A stretch of DNA of 64,000 nucleotides from NCBI RefSeq assembly GCF_000340215.1, contig NW_006921541.1, positions 615,876 to 679,875 of the forward strand, written 5' to 3'. Origin of the DNA: Pseudocercospora fijiensis CIRAD86. Its lineage: Eukaryota; Ascomycota; Dothideomycetes; Mycosphaerellales; Mycosphaerellaceae. This document shows, piece after piece, positions 10,130 to 19,411 of this stretch. A model generated the notes under the pieces. It had not been told where the DNA came from, ran no database searches, and saw only the letters and a program-made list of their open reading frames with translations. The position numbers were made by a program, and so were the translations under genes. The stretch's first letter is position 1. Each line of letters begins with the position of its first letter.

Positions 10130-11380
10130 CGTATAGATTGCTAGTCTCCTACCTTAGAAGATATTCTCGCTACATTGCAGTCGATATCTTGTCTCTAAAT
10201 ACCGCTATTTTGCTTCTTATTGCTATCGATAGGCGGTCTACTTCGGCGACCTCGTCCTTAGTAATATTATCCTTATTAAATCTAGTATCTCTGTCGTCCG
10301 GTTGCTATTCAAACACCTCATCTTCCGCCGCCTATTTATAAGCATTTATAAAGTTATTTAGAGCGCAGACAGCGACAACAAACCGCGCCTATTAGAGGGC
10401 CGAATACCCCTTGTTTAGCCTATTCTTTAGTAGGAAGAACTACTCCTTTATTATACTATATCGCCGCTCGATATAATTACAAAGCTATAAATAGCGTAGA
10501 TTGAATAACTCTTCCTTCCGCTCGGGCTTTATCTTAGAAGCGTGCTATTCTCGAAGGTAATAGCGTGTTCTTTAGTATAGTACGAGGGTGTATTTAAGGT
10601 TCTTTGAATAGCTACCGTTAGCGAGATAATACCGTCCCTTCGGTATTCTCAAGCCCTTCCTAATAGCTAATTATAATACAGTGCTATCCGCCGCCGAGCC
10701 CTCCTATCTAGGCAATATATAGGTAACCATTCCTTCGAAGTTATAGTACGCTAATACATTCTGCGATACACCTCCTTTGCGGTTACGATAAGCGCCTAGA
10801 TTAGGTACCTTTACTGCTTTAAAAGGGATATAAGTACTATTAAGAGCGCTAATACAACCCGAGAAATATAGCTAGAATTTAGGGTTATCGGATATCTCGC
10901 GAGAGGTCGGTTCATTACCTAGCTACCGCGCCTTGTCTCTAAACATAGTATATAACAATCGACTGATCTTAAGAACGGCTCTTCGACAGCTTAATAGCGA
11001 GTATTAATATAGTCTGCGCAGTTAGCGGTTAGTGTAGCCGTGCGCTGCTATATTGAGGAATATAACTACCTGTTCCGCTAGACTAATCCTCGGACCTCCG
11101 GTAAGGTCGTATTCGTCGACGAGAGTGCTAATTAGCGCTTTAAGAATAGGTTATCGAAGCCTCGTCGCATTATAACAATACTTAGGCGGGCTAAGCAGCA
11201 TTATCTATGTCTACTAAGAGCCTAATTCTAGCGCTATAAGGCTCGTTATTATACCTGTTAGTCGATACTTCGGTCGTTCTACCTCTTCTAACAGTATACG
11301 CGCTATCTATAGTATCGTATAAATCGCTAGGTATAGTACGAAGCCTTCGAGGTCCTTAACGTCCGGTTCTTCTATCGTTA
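10130..11380 (-). pseudogene. DDE_Tnp_4-type Harbinger transposase, broken
   Basis: Read on the minus strand, the decayed frame gives the Harbinger order: Phe-Ser-Gly-Cys-Ile-Ser-Ala-Leu-Asn-Ser-Thr-Tyr-Ile-Pro, then Tyr-Arg-Asn-Arg-Lys-Gly-Gly-Val-Ser-Gln-Asn-Val-Leu, then Glu-Gly-Ser-Ala-Ala-Asp-Ser-Thr-Val-Leu, then Tyr-Tyr-Leu-Ala-Asn-Gly and the Leu-Lys-Asn-Arg region before a Lys/Asp-rich tail. The family has Asp in the first motif (Ala-Leu-Asp-Gly-Thr); here the codon at 10839-10841 reads Asn. The second catalytic Asp survives. Many TAG/TAA stops interrupt the frame, mostly at expected Trp or Gln. Ends are approximate. Confidence 0.8.
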
Positions 11381-11706
11381 TAGCGACTATTTATTACAGT
11401 TATTTTATAGCAATCACATAAAGAAAGAGTAAGGCATATTGCACTAGACTAAAAGGAGATAGAGCCGTACGAGAATAGCTACTATACTATTAGCAGTTCA
11501 ATTATAAAAGCGAGTCCTTCTAGCTAAAGGGCTGCTTTTAAAATTGGCCTATCTAAAGGCCTGAATTATAGATAATTGGACTAACTTATAGACAAGGTCG
11601 ATAAGAGGCTCAATTATAGGTATCTAACCTGTCTTATAGTAGACCTACTCGTCTTATAGATAAGTAGCCTCAATTATTAATAATCGAGCGCGAGGTATCC
11701 GGGGCC

Positions 11707-14173
11707 TTAAGTACCTTACTACACCCTCTGCACTAGGCCAATCGCTGCCCGTATAGTGATTGTATGTACACTTACAGTGTATTTAACTTCAGTCTTCCCG
11801 ACTCTTCCGGGCTTATAAGTACGGTGCTTACGATATAGACATACACAAGACACAGATTAGTCAACTGCGCGTCTATACTAGGTACGATACATTACGAATG
11901 ATATCCACCTCACTATCTAGTTATCCGCTGTACCCGGCCATATTACCCGCGGTGTCCATACGATACACTGTACACTCCAAAATTTGCGTGTACACGGTGT
12001 TATTTTCCAAATTTCGCGTTCACCGGGCCCCGGGGCTTGTGCCATTGTGTCTAACATCACCATGCCCGTACCTTCGTGATTCGCAATGCGCGCAGCAAAT
12101 TCTTGTTCGCTACGCGTGTGCCTCCACATATGTACATACGGGATCAATAGTCTCTCTTCCCCCGAAAGAAAACTCCTCGATCCGCAACCGACTTCGATAG
12201 TGTACGCGCCATTTTCAATCGAGACATGGGCAGGGCAACTAGGCATAGAATAGATCCACACTTATTCAGCATCTCATGATTCTCATCTTCGAAAGACGGG
12301 GGACGATTCGACATCAGGAATCTAGACCTCTTTGCACTGTCCACGCCTGTCGACTCTGCCACGGTCCTCATCACCTCATCCTCAGGAGATCGCGGAGAGG
12401 ACTTCCGCACCCTGGCACGGACATTAACTGCGTACCCCTAGGTAGTCTCCCTTGCCCGGACTACCTAGCGGTTCTTGGTGAAACATTCAGCGCGCGTTGA
12501 TTCATTCTTCTATCGACTGTGCTTCGCCAAAATCTCTGGGCTCCGATCAGAGAACGCCGCGGTGTGCACGGCTCGCTATAACACTATCGAAGCATTGCAG
12601 AAACGTCATCGTTATTGACACACAGACTCATTGACATACTTCTGAAACACCACGAGCAAGCCTCTCCCAGCGTTACAGTAACCTCACGTGGGTTTGGTGT
12701 GGCAAACAACTTGATTGAAGAACAGCTACATTTCTTTCCGCTATCATATTCTAATACCCTGCGTACTGATCCAATCGCCTTGGATTCAAAAGAAAGAATC
12801 ACTACTACTTGCACACTGCTCTTTATTGCAGACACACTCACTTTTCTTGGCACCTATCTATATGAATACCGTAGTGCGATTTCGCAACATCCATCCATTC
12901 CTCTCACATCTCTCTAACCACCTCCTTAAACGCAATTTCCTCAAAACATTCAAGACACACCATCTAGCTAGCCAGCATTCGGGAAATCCGCCGCGATGAT
13001 ATACAGCTCCGGCATACACTTCGAGCGGTGGTCGATACGTTGCAGACGGTACAGATTCTAGTCTCCTAGAGCATAGAAGCTAGAGCGCAGCGTGCATCAA
13101 TCGCTGTTAAGGACACAACCTCCTGTTCTAATATCACTCGAATCTAGCTACTTCTTCTTGGCCACAGGTTCCCTTTATATCCCCTCAACCTCCTTCCTAA
13201 GCTAGGCAACAAGACAAAAGATCACAACGAGTGGAAGCTTCTCCTCCTCCTATCCAAAAACCAACCGCAAACTCCCTCGCAGCAGTACGACCTACCCTTT
13301 CCAAATTGCGACACGAACGACTTCCACTACCTTGGAAGCATAGGACCCAAAAAGACTCCGGCTCCAATCTCTAATTATTTTCTCCAGCCGCTTCATAGAT
13401 TGTGATGGGGAGCAGAGACGTCTCGTGCTCGGAATGTTCGGAGTGTTACTACAATATGAGACGAAAACACGAAACACACGTATAGAGCAGTTTGTAGGGT
13501 CTATACGATGCTGTGGGACTGACTGGGAAGGAATCTCGTTTCGGAATACATCTTGGGCAATGGAGATGCAGATCATGGCCATGGTCGTCGAGGATGTTTC
13601 CACAAAGCTCGGGGGTTTTTGAAACTGAAATAACTTGTAGAACACCCTTCGGCAGTCGTGACATTATTGACGGGTATGATATGGATCGGATGTGGCCGTA
13701 TACGTCGACGTCGACTAGGATGGCCGTAATATCATATGTATGTCAAGGTGGTCTGTGAAAATGCCGATGATGTTGTAGGAGCAGGGGAAAGAGCGGACCA
13801 AAACGCGTCGGCAGAATGTTCAAGCGTCGGCAATCGGCATTGTGAAATCGGGAGCACCGACCATGACTCCACCAAATCCGTAGAACTGAGCACAAGATCA
13901 TCCTCTTCTCAGCCTCAACAATCAGCTGGAAATAGCATACATCCTTCTTCCACGTACACGGTAAGACAGCGTTCTACTCTCTCGATACACTGCTCCCTTC
14001 TCTGTTTCCTCACCACCAACCATATCTGTTCTCCGAAGTTCTCGCGCGGCACGAAACAATCACCCGTCGAGACCCACCAAACCTCATATACAGCTCACCG
14101 GCACGCCGATATATGCAGCAGCACTCCTCCTCCGATTCCAGCCTCTCAATACATACACCTAGCTTGTGAAAGA
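11707..14173. other. Long gap between the transposon and the FSH1-type gene
   Basis: About 2.5 kb without a recognised gene. The first 200 bp remain somewhat TA-rich. Open frames at 12144-12410 minus, 12584-12853 minus and 13292-13645 minus show no motifs. The frame of the next gene is open upstream to about 13736, but that extension is Ser/Thr-rich and not family-like. Confidence 0.5.
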
Positions 14174-14998
14174 ATGGCCGACTGGCAAAAGCGCGAAGAG
14201 AGGAACCTCTCCCACTACACCACCTCCCGCTCCACAACTCCTCTTCCCGAAAACCTCACCGCGCCTCGAATCCTCTGCCTTCACGGCGGCGGCGTCAACG
14301 CAGAAGTCTTCCGCACACAATCCCGAGCCTTGATCCGCGATCTCAGCCCGCACTTTCGGCTCGTCTTCGCCGACGGACCCTTCTTCTGCGATCCGGGTCC
14401 AGGCATAATTCCAGTCTATCAAGACTGCGGACCATTCCGACGCTGGCTGAGATGGCTGCCCGAACATCCTGAAATCGATGACGAGACCGCCATCGAGGAG
14501 ATTTTGTATAGTATCGATACTTGTAAACGTGATGATGAAGGGACGGGACCTTGGGTTGGATTGATAGGATTTAGTCAGGGTGCGAAACTTTCTGCGAGTC
14601 TGTTGTATGATCAACAGATTCGGAAAGAGAAGGGTGATGACTGTTTTACAGATTACAAGTTTGCTGTGCTTCTTGCTGGAAGGAGTCCGCTGGTTTCGTT
14701 CTCGGAGCACACCAAAGGCGATGCCTGTGTTACTGCTGGCGGCATGAGCGAGGGCTTCCAATTTGATGGCAAGAGTCCGCATATCTTGAAGCTGCCTGCT
14801 TTGCATTATCATGGCCTGGCAGATCCCGGTTTGCATCTTCATAGGAAGCTGTTGAACCAGTACTGCGATCCCAAGACCAACGACGTCATGGAGTGGGACG
14901 GCAATCACAGAGTCCCTATTAAGAAGGCGGATGTTACTCCGATTGTGGAATGGATTTTCAAGACTGCGAGAGCGCAAGGAGTGCGGCTAGACGGATGA
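14174..14998 (+). CDS. FSH1-family serine hydrolase
   Basis: An intron-less 274-residue alpha/beta hydrolase. Ile-Leu-Cys-Leu-His-Gly-Gly-Gly near residue 37 forms the oxyanion region; Leu-Val-Phe-Ala-Asp-Gly-Pro-Phe follows; the nucleophile elbow Gly-Phe-Ser-Gln-Gly places Ser134. The acid and base are probably in His-Gly-Leu-Ala-Asp-Pro and Gly-Asn-His-Arg-Val-Pro near the end. This is the FSH1 layout of yeast Fsh1-3 and of thioesterase/esterase proteins found next to some fungal polyketide genes. No polyketide synthase is present here, so a general esterase is more likely. The start at 14174 (Met-Ala-Asp-Trp) is chosen because family similarity begins soon after it, although the frame is open further upstream. 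Substrate unknown. Confidence 0.85.
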   Translation: MADWQKREERNLSHYTTSRSTTPLPENLTAPRILCLHGGGVNAEVFRTQSRALIRDLSPHFRLVFADGPFFCDPGPGIIPVYQDCGPFRRWLRWLPEHPEIDDETAIEEILYSIDTCKRDDEGTGPWVGLIGFSQGAKLSASLLYDQQIRKEKGDDCFTDYKFAVLLAGRSPLVSFSEHTKGDACVTAGGMSEGFQFDGKSPHILKLPALHYHGLADPGLHLHRKLLNQYCDPKTNDVMEWDGNHRVPIKKADVTPIVEWIFKTARAQGVRLDG

Positions 14999-15086
14999 AC
15001 GAAGCAAAAATGAAGATGTCACGATGTCTACTATATGAGTGAGGAAGAAGCGACACTCAGAAAGGAACCTCCAGAACCGCATATCG

Positions 15087-16623
15087 TCAGTCCACGATGT
15101 CATCTCGAAGCTTCAACACCTGACCGACCACCTCATCCATTTTCGACCTCACAGCATCGTGGAACATGACGTTGGTCGTAAACACCTTGCAGCCCTTGAT
15201 CTTCTTCGCCGTCTCAAGAGCCAGATCCGATGCCACATACATGTCCTCAAGATAGCTCGCCGCATAGACTGGGACCTCGTTCTTCGCCAATTGCTGCTCA
15301 TCGAAAAGCGCCGGCCACTCCGCATCTGCAGCGACACGATTCGCAACATCTTGCACTTTCCGAAGTTCGGAATAGTCCTCAAACATCCAAGGATAGATCA
15401 TTTCGCCCGTAAACAGCACTGGCCCTTCGGTATCGATATTAAACTCTGGATATTCTTCAAGCACCCTCTGCGCCGACCAATTTGGCGCTTGGCCCTCGCA
15501 ATAAATTGGCTCGTGAAGAATCGCGTACAAGAGATTGTCATCGTACGAAGTCATATGATCGATGGCCGACAAAGATCCTCTTGTAATGTGTCCGAATGCC
15601 TCGATATCGCTGCTCGCGCGCAACACAACATCGTGGATCGAATCAAGTCCCCCGTGTGCACCGAGATTTATTCCCATCGCTCGGAACCTGCGACGAGTGA
15701 GATTGCCTTCGGAAGGTAGCTTGATCGTTCCATCACCGAACCGCGAAAGGTAGCGCATGATCAGGTGCACGCGCTCGACGTCTTCAGGATATTTGTTGTA
15801 GTAAGCTCGATTCCGCTCCGCGACTTTCCGGTAACAGTGGCGATAAACTTCATCCGGATTCTTCACAAGAGGTTGAAGTCCACCAAAAATGAAGGCTTCG
15901 CGCAGACCTTGCGGGTAGAAGGAGAGATACGTAATACTAGTTGCATTCATCAGCCGAGATAGATATAAAACCCATAGAGATAGAAGAAAAGTCGAATGAA
16001 AAAAAAAGAAACCCCATACCTACAAAACCCCCCAAAACTCTGCCCCATTATACTCCACCTCCTCTTCTCCACCGCATACCCCTCCGTCAAAACCTGGCGT
16101 ATCGCCTCCGCATCCCTCACAATACTATCCGCTCTATAAAACTTGAGATACTGCGCCTGTACATCTTCATACCCACGCATCTGCAACGTCGAAGCCGTGA
16201 CGGGAGTCGACAACCCGGTTCCTCGTTGATCTAAATACAAAAGTTGGTATCCCGCTTCCAGGAATTTCTCTGTCCACGGGTAGTGTTGCGGTGGGCGACA
16301 GGACATTCCCGGACCGCCTTGGAAGTAACAGAGCCAGGGGAGAGGATCCGGCGGGGAGGGGGAGGGTTTGGGGAAGATGGGGTTTTCGTGTTTGCGGACG
16401 CTGCGGGCGAAGAGGTTGATTGTGCCGTTTTCCGGGTGCGTGTGGTCTTTGGGGACGCTGAAGAAGTGTTCTGTGATGCTCAGACGGCCTGTGTGTGAAA
16501 TCTGGTGAGTGATTTTCTCTTTGTGGCGTGCAGGGGTGGGATGGGATGGGTGATATTTTTACCTGCGACTTGATGAGTTTTCTGACTCAAGATTTTTGCG
16601 GGTTGGGTTGGGATGGAAGACAT
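15087..16623 (-). CDS. Proline iminopeptidase-like S33 peptidase
   Basis: Three exons: 16563-16623, 16020-16488 and 15087-15936 (459 aa). The introns have GTAAAA and GTATGG donors and CACAG and CTAG acceptors. Splicing gives Ala-Gly-Arg-Leu-Ser-Ile-Thr-Glu-His-Phe-Phe-Ser-Val-Pro, the usual family start, then Phe-Gln-Gly-Gly-Pro-Gly (oxyanion hole), Leu-Asp-Gln-Arg-Gly-Thr-Gly, and Met-Gly-Gln-Ser-Phe-Gly-Gly-Phe-Cys with the nucleophile Ser. The second junction falls right after that elbow and restores Thr-Tyr-Leu-Ser-Phe-Tyr-Pro-Gln-Gly-Leu-Arg. The probable catalytic His is in Phe-His-Asp-Ala-Val-Arg near the C-terminus. The enzyme releases N-terminal proline from peptides, probably in the cytosol, as no signal peptide is seen. 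It converges on the FSH1-type gene with 88 bp between the stops. Confidence 0.88.
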
Positions 16624-16844
16624 TGTGATTCGAGGTTTTGGGGGATTGGGGTTTTGGAGGGACGTCCAGAGGAGGTGAAGTTGAGGTGCCAAGGCCCACG
16701 TTTTTGAAGCAGGCAGGTGAGGTGGTACCTAATGTTTAAATATACATTCGGCAGCCGGAATTGGCAGAAGTTTTGCGTCGCTGTATCAAATTTCCACAGT
16801 TTCTCTCTTCCCGGGATTTTGTGATGCTGGGGTGAGGATTTGAC

Positions 16845-18863
16845 ATGGCGAAAGATAAAAAGGATAAGAAGTCTGCGGCGGCGGCGAAAAAAGCGAAGAA
16901 GGAAGCATCGCAAGCCAAGAAAGCGGAAAAGAGTACGAAGAAGGCATCGAAGAAGGCGAAAGAGGAGGACAGCGATGTCGAAGATGCGGATCTTGATGCC
17001 ATCCTTGCCGAGTATCAGAAACAGCAGGAGCAATTCTTGAAAGTCACGGAATCGGCCTCCGAACCTCCTACTCCAAGGTCATCAGCCACCATCGTTGCAT
17101 CGCCGAGCAATAGTGCTGAAGTGTTCCTTTTCGGTGGCGAGTACTATAATGGTGCTTTGGCGACATTCTTCAATGATCTGTACGTCTACAAGATCAACCA
17201 CGATTCGTGGCGAAAGGTCACGTCGCCAAATTCTCCCCTCCCTCGAAGCGGGCATGCCATGTGCCCGGGAGGCAATGGCGGTGGCATCTACATGTTTGGA
17301 GGCGAATTCTCGAGTCCTAAGCAAGGCACCTTCTACCACTACAACGACTTCTGGAGACTGGAGCCAAGTACGCGAGAATGGACGAAATTGGAAGGCAAGG
17401 GTGGCCCTCCCGCTAGAAGTGGCCATCGCATGACCTGCTTCAAAAACTACATCGTCCTCTTTGGTGGCTTTCAGGACACGAGCCAGCAGACGAAGTATTT
17501 GCAGGATGTCTGGCTATATGATACACAGAAGTTCACATGGCATCAGCCGGCATTGCCACCCGCTTCTGGAAAGCCAGACGCCAGATCCTCTTTCTCATTC
17601 TTGCCGCATGAGACTGGAGCAGTGATATACGGAGGGTACTCACGAGTCAAGGCCTCGGCATCTGCAGGCAAGACGAAAGGCAACAAGCCTGGAGCTTCGC
17701 GTGTCATTATGAAGCCCATGGTCCATCAAGACACATGGTATCTCAGAATCACTCCCCCGGCATCGGACGCGCCTGCGAACACCCTACCGACCGTGCGATG
17801 GGAGAGGAGGAAACGACCTGTCAATGCTCCGAATCCTCCTCGCGCAGGTGCTACCATGGCCCACCATAAGGGTCGAGGCATTATGTTTGGAGGTGTGCAC
17901 GATGTTGAAGAGAGCGAAGAGGGCATCGACAGCGAATTCTTCAATCTTCTTTACGCCTATAACATCGACAGAAACAGGTTCTTCCAGCTCAATCTCCGAA
18001 GGCCAAGAAGTTCGGCCAAAAAAATCGCACCAGCCGCCGAACGAGGAAAACGTGGTCGAGGGAAGGCTGATGAAGAAGAGCTTCTACGGAATCTGGCGCT
18101 CATCGAAGGTAAAGGCAATCTTAACGACGACGAAGAGAAATCCAACGGCGGTCATTCTAGCGACGAGGAAGAGCCCAACAAGATTGAGAAGCCGACCATC
18201 TGGGAAATGCCTCATCCACGCTTCAACGCCCAGCTCACAGTTCAAGAAGACACGCTATACATCTACGGAGGCACGTACGAGAAAGGAGACCAAGAATTCA
18301 CGTTCGATGAAATGTGGGCGATAGATCTCGGCAAGATGGATGGTGTCAAGGAAGTCTTTAAACGAGAACTTGCAGACTGGCAAGGTAGTGAAGACGATGA
18401 GAGCGAAGACGAAGAGGATTCCGAAGAAGGCTCCGACGAGGACGAATATTACGAAGAAGAAGTTCCAGAACCCACCACCCCAGCCACATCAATCACAGAC
18501 GACGCTTCAATCGCCGCAACCGAGCCATTCGCCATCGAACCCGAACAATCAACATCAAGCTCCAAAAACGACAACCTCCCCATGCCCCGCCCCTTCGAAT
18601 CCCTCCGCGCCTTCTTCACCCGCACATCTCACTCATGGCAAGAACTCATCCTCGAAGCCATGAAGTATGAGCGAAATCCCGAAGAGAAATCTGTGAAGGA
18701 GATTCGAAAGGGAGCGTTTAGTCGTGCGGAAGAGAAATGGTGGGATGCGCGGGAAGAAGTTCAGGCGATGGAGGATGAGCAGGAAGAGGCGGGGATAAGT
18801 GAGGTTGTTAGTTTGGGGGAGAGGGGGGGTGGGGATGGTGGAGGAGCAGGGAGGAGGAGGTGA
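16845..18863 (+). CDS. KEL3: Kelch-repeat protein, Kel3/KLHDC4 type
   Basis: A single 672-codon frame. A basic Lys/Ala-rich start (residues 1-40) is followed by an acidic segment and at least five kelch blades from about residue 80, seen as Leu-Phe-Gly-Gly-Glu, Tyr-Met-Phe-Gly-Gly-Glu, Val-Leu-Phe-Gly-Gly-Phe, Val-Ile-Tyr-Gly-Gly-Tyr, Ile-Met-Phe-Gly-Gly-Val and Leu-Tyr-Ile-Tyr-Gly-Gly-Thr, each with a downstream Trp. After a very acidic linker the C-terminus has the conserved DUF4110-like block (Pro-Arg-Pro-Phe-Glu-Ser-Leu-Arg, Phe-Phe-x-Arg-Thr, Trp-Gln-Glu-Leu, then Phe-Ser-Arg-Ala-Glu). This order matches yeast Kel3 and human KLHDC4, cytoplasmic proteins of unclear function. The very end is Gly/Arg-rich and poorly conserved. 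It starts 221 bp from the divergent peptidase gene. Confidence 0.9.
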   Translation: MAKDKKDKKSAAAAKKAKKEASQAKKAEKSTKKASKKAKEEDSDVEDADLDAILAEYQKQQEQFLKVTESASEPPTPRSSATIVASPSNSAEVFLFGGEYYNGALATFFNDLYVYKINHDSWRKVTSPNSPLPRSGHAMCPGGNGGGIYMFGGEFSSPKQGTFYHYNDFWRLEPSTREWTKLEGKGGPPARSGHRMTCFKNYIVLFGGFQDTSQQTKYLQDVWLYDTQKFTWHQPALPPASGKPDARSSFSFLPHETGAVIYGGYSRVKASASAGKTKGNKPGASRVIMKPMVHQDTWYLRITPPASDAPANTLPTVRWERRKRPVNAPNPPRAGATMAHHKGRGIMFGGVHDVEESEEGIDSEFFNLLYAYNIDRNRFFQLNLRRPRSSAKKIAPAAERGKRGRGKADEEELLRNLALIEGKGNLNDDEEKSNGGHSSDEEEPNKIEKPTIWEMPHPRFNAQLTVQEDTLYIYGGTYEKGDQEFTFDEMWAIDLGKMDGVKEVFKRELADWQGSEDDESEDEEDSEEGSDEDEYYEEEVPEPTTPATSITDDASIAATEPFAIEPEQSTSSSKNDNLPMPRPFESLRAFFTRTSHSWQELILEAMKYERNPEEKSVKEIRKGAFSRAEEKWWDAREEVQAMEDEQEEAGISEVVSLGERGGGDGGGAGRRR

Positions 18864-19411
18864 GGAGTGAGGTCGCTTTTCCGTCAAATTCGAAAAAAAG
18901 TTCTGACACAGCAACTTCTTGACTGGATACCGGCAACGTCCCGGTCTCTGGACTTCGAGCTCGCAGTTCTGCTGGTTTGACACACGTATCTTCTTGGAGT
19001 ACATACATACGGAACTCATTTCATCGGCAGCAACGTAGGCGTGATACGATATCAAAAGGCTGCCCGGCTCCTGCTCTCCTAGCCTTTCGCAGTTGGGTAT
19101 TTCGTATCAGTGGGAATGGGGAGAAGGGGGACGCTGTGGAGGAGGGGTTGCCGCGTGAGTGGTCGTGTAATTTTATGAAGTGGAAATCTGGGCCGTGTTG
19201 CTGCTTGGTTCGGAGCAGCATTGTTGAGAATCCAAGAATGACTTCTACTCACATCGTGCTTGAGACTCAGAGACGTTCAAGCATTACGTTACTCACATCT
19301 TTCTCTACACAGTCATATATACATGCTAATCATCGAATCCTTCCAAGCCACAGCCGACATTGTCGGTATTTCCGTCTCGCATCAGTCGTCAAGTCATTAC
19401 CACGTTCTCGT
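18864..19411. other. Gap between convergent genes
   Basis: 548 bp between the stops of the kelch gene and the Wss1-type gene. Nothing coding was recognised. Confidence 0.6.

Larger units (their letters stand above)
7940..11706. mobile_element. RIP-degraded PIF/Harbinger-type DNA transposon, 3.77 kb
   Basis: The element is bounded by a perfect 16-bp terminal inverted repeat: GGCCCCGGATACCTCG at 7940-7955 and its reverse complement at 11691-11706. Looser similarity (GTACT next to the repeat on both sides) continues a little outward, so the exact ends and target duplication are not certain. Inside are two convergent decayed genes, the two-protein layout of PIF/Harbinger elements: a Myb/SANT-like protein on the plus strand and a DDE transposase on the minus strand. 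The interior is rich in TA and poor in CA/TG, and in-frame stops sit where Trp (TGG to TAG) or Gln (CAG to TAG, CAA to TAA) would be expected, the signature of RIP. The change in texture stops near the terminal repeats. Confidence 0.88.

Noticed and set aside
10138..10341. 67-codon open frame on the plus strand inside the transposon
   Set aside because: Antisense to the C-terminal part of the broken transposase; no start context or motif.
13292..13645. 117-codon frame on the minus strand
   Set aside because: No domain, splice support or conserved neighbour.
14174..14998. Idea that the FSH1-type hydrolase marks a polyketide cluster
   Set aside because: No polyketide synthase, tailoring enzyme, transporter or cluster regulator lies nearby.
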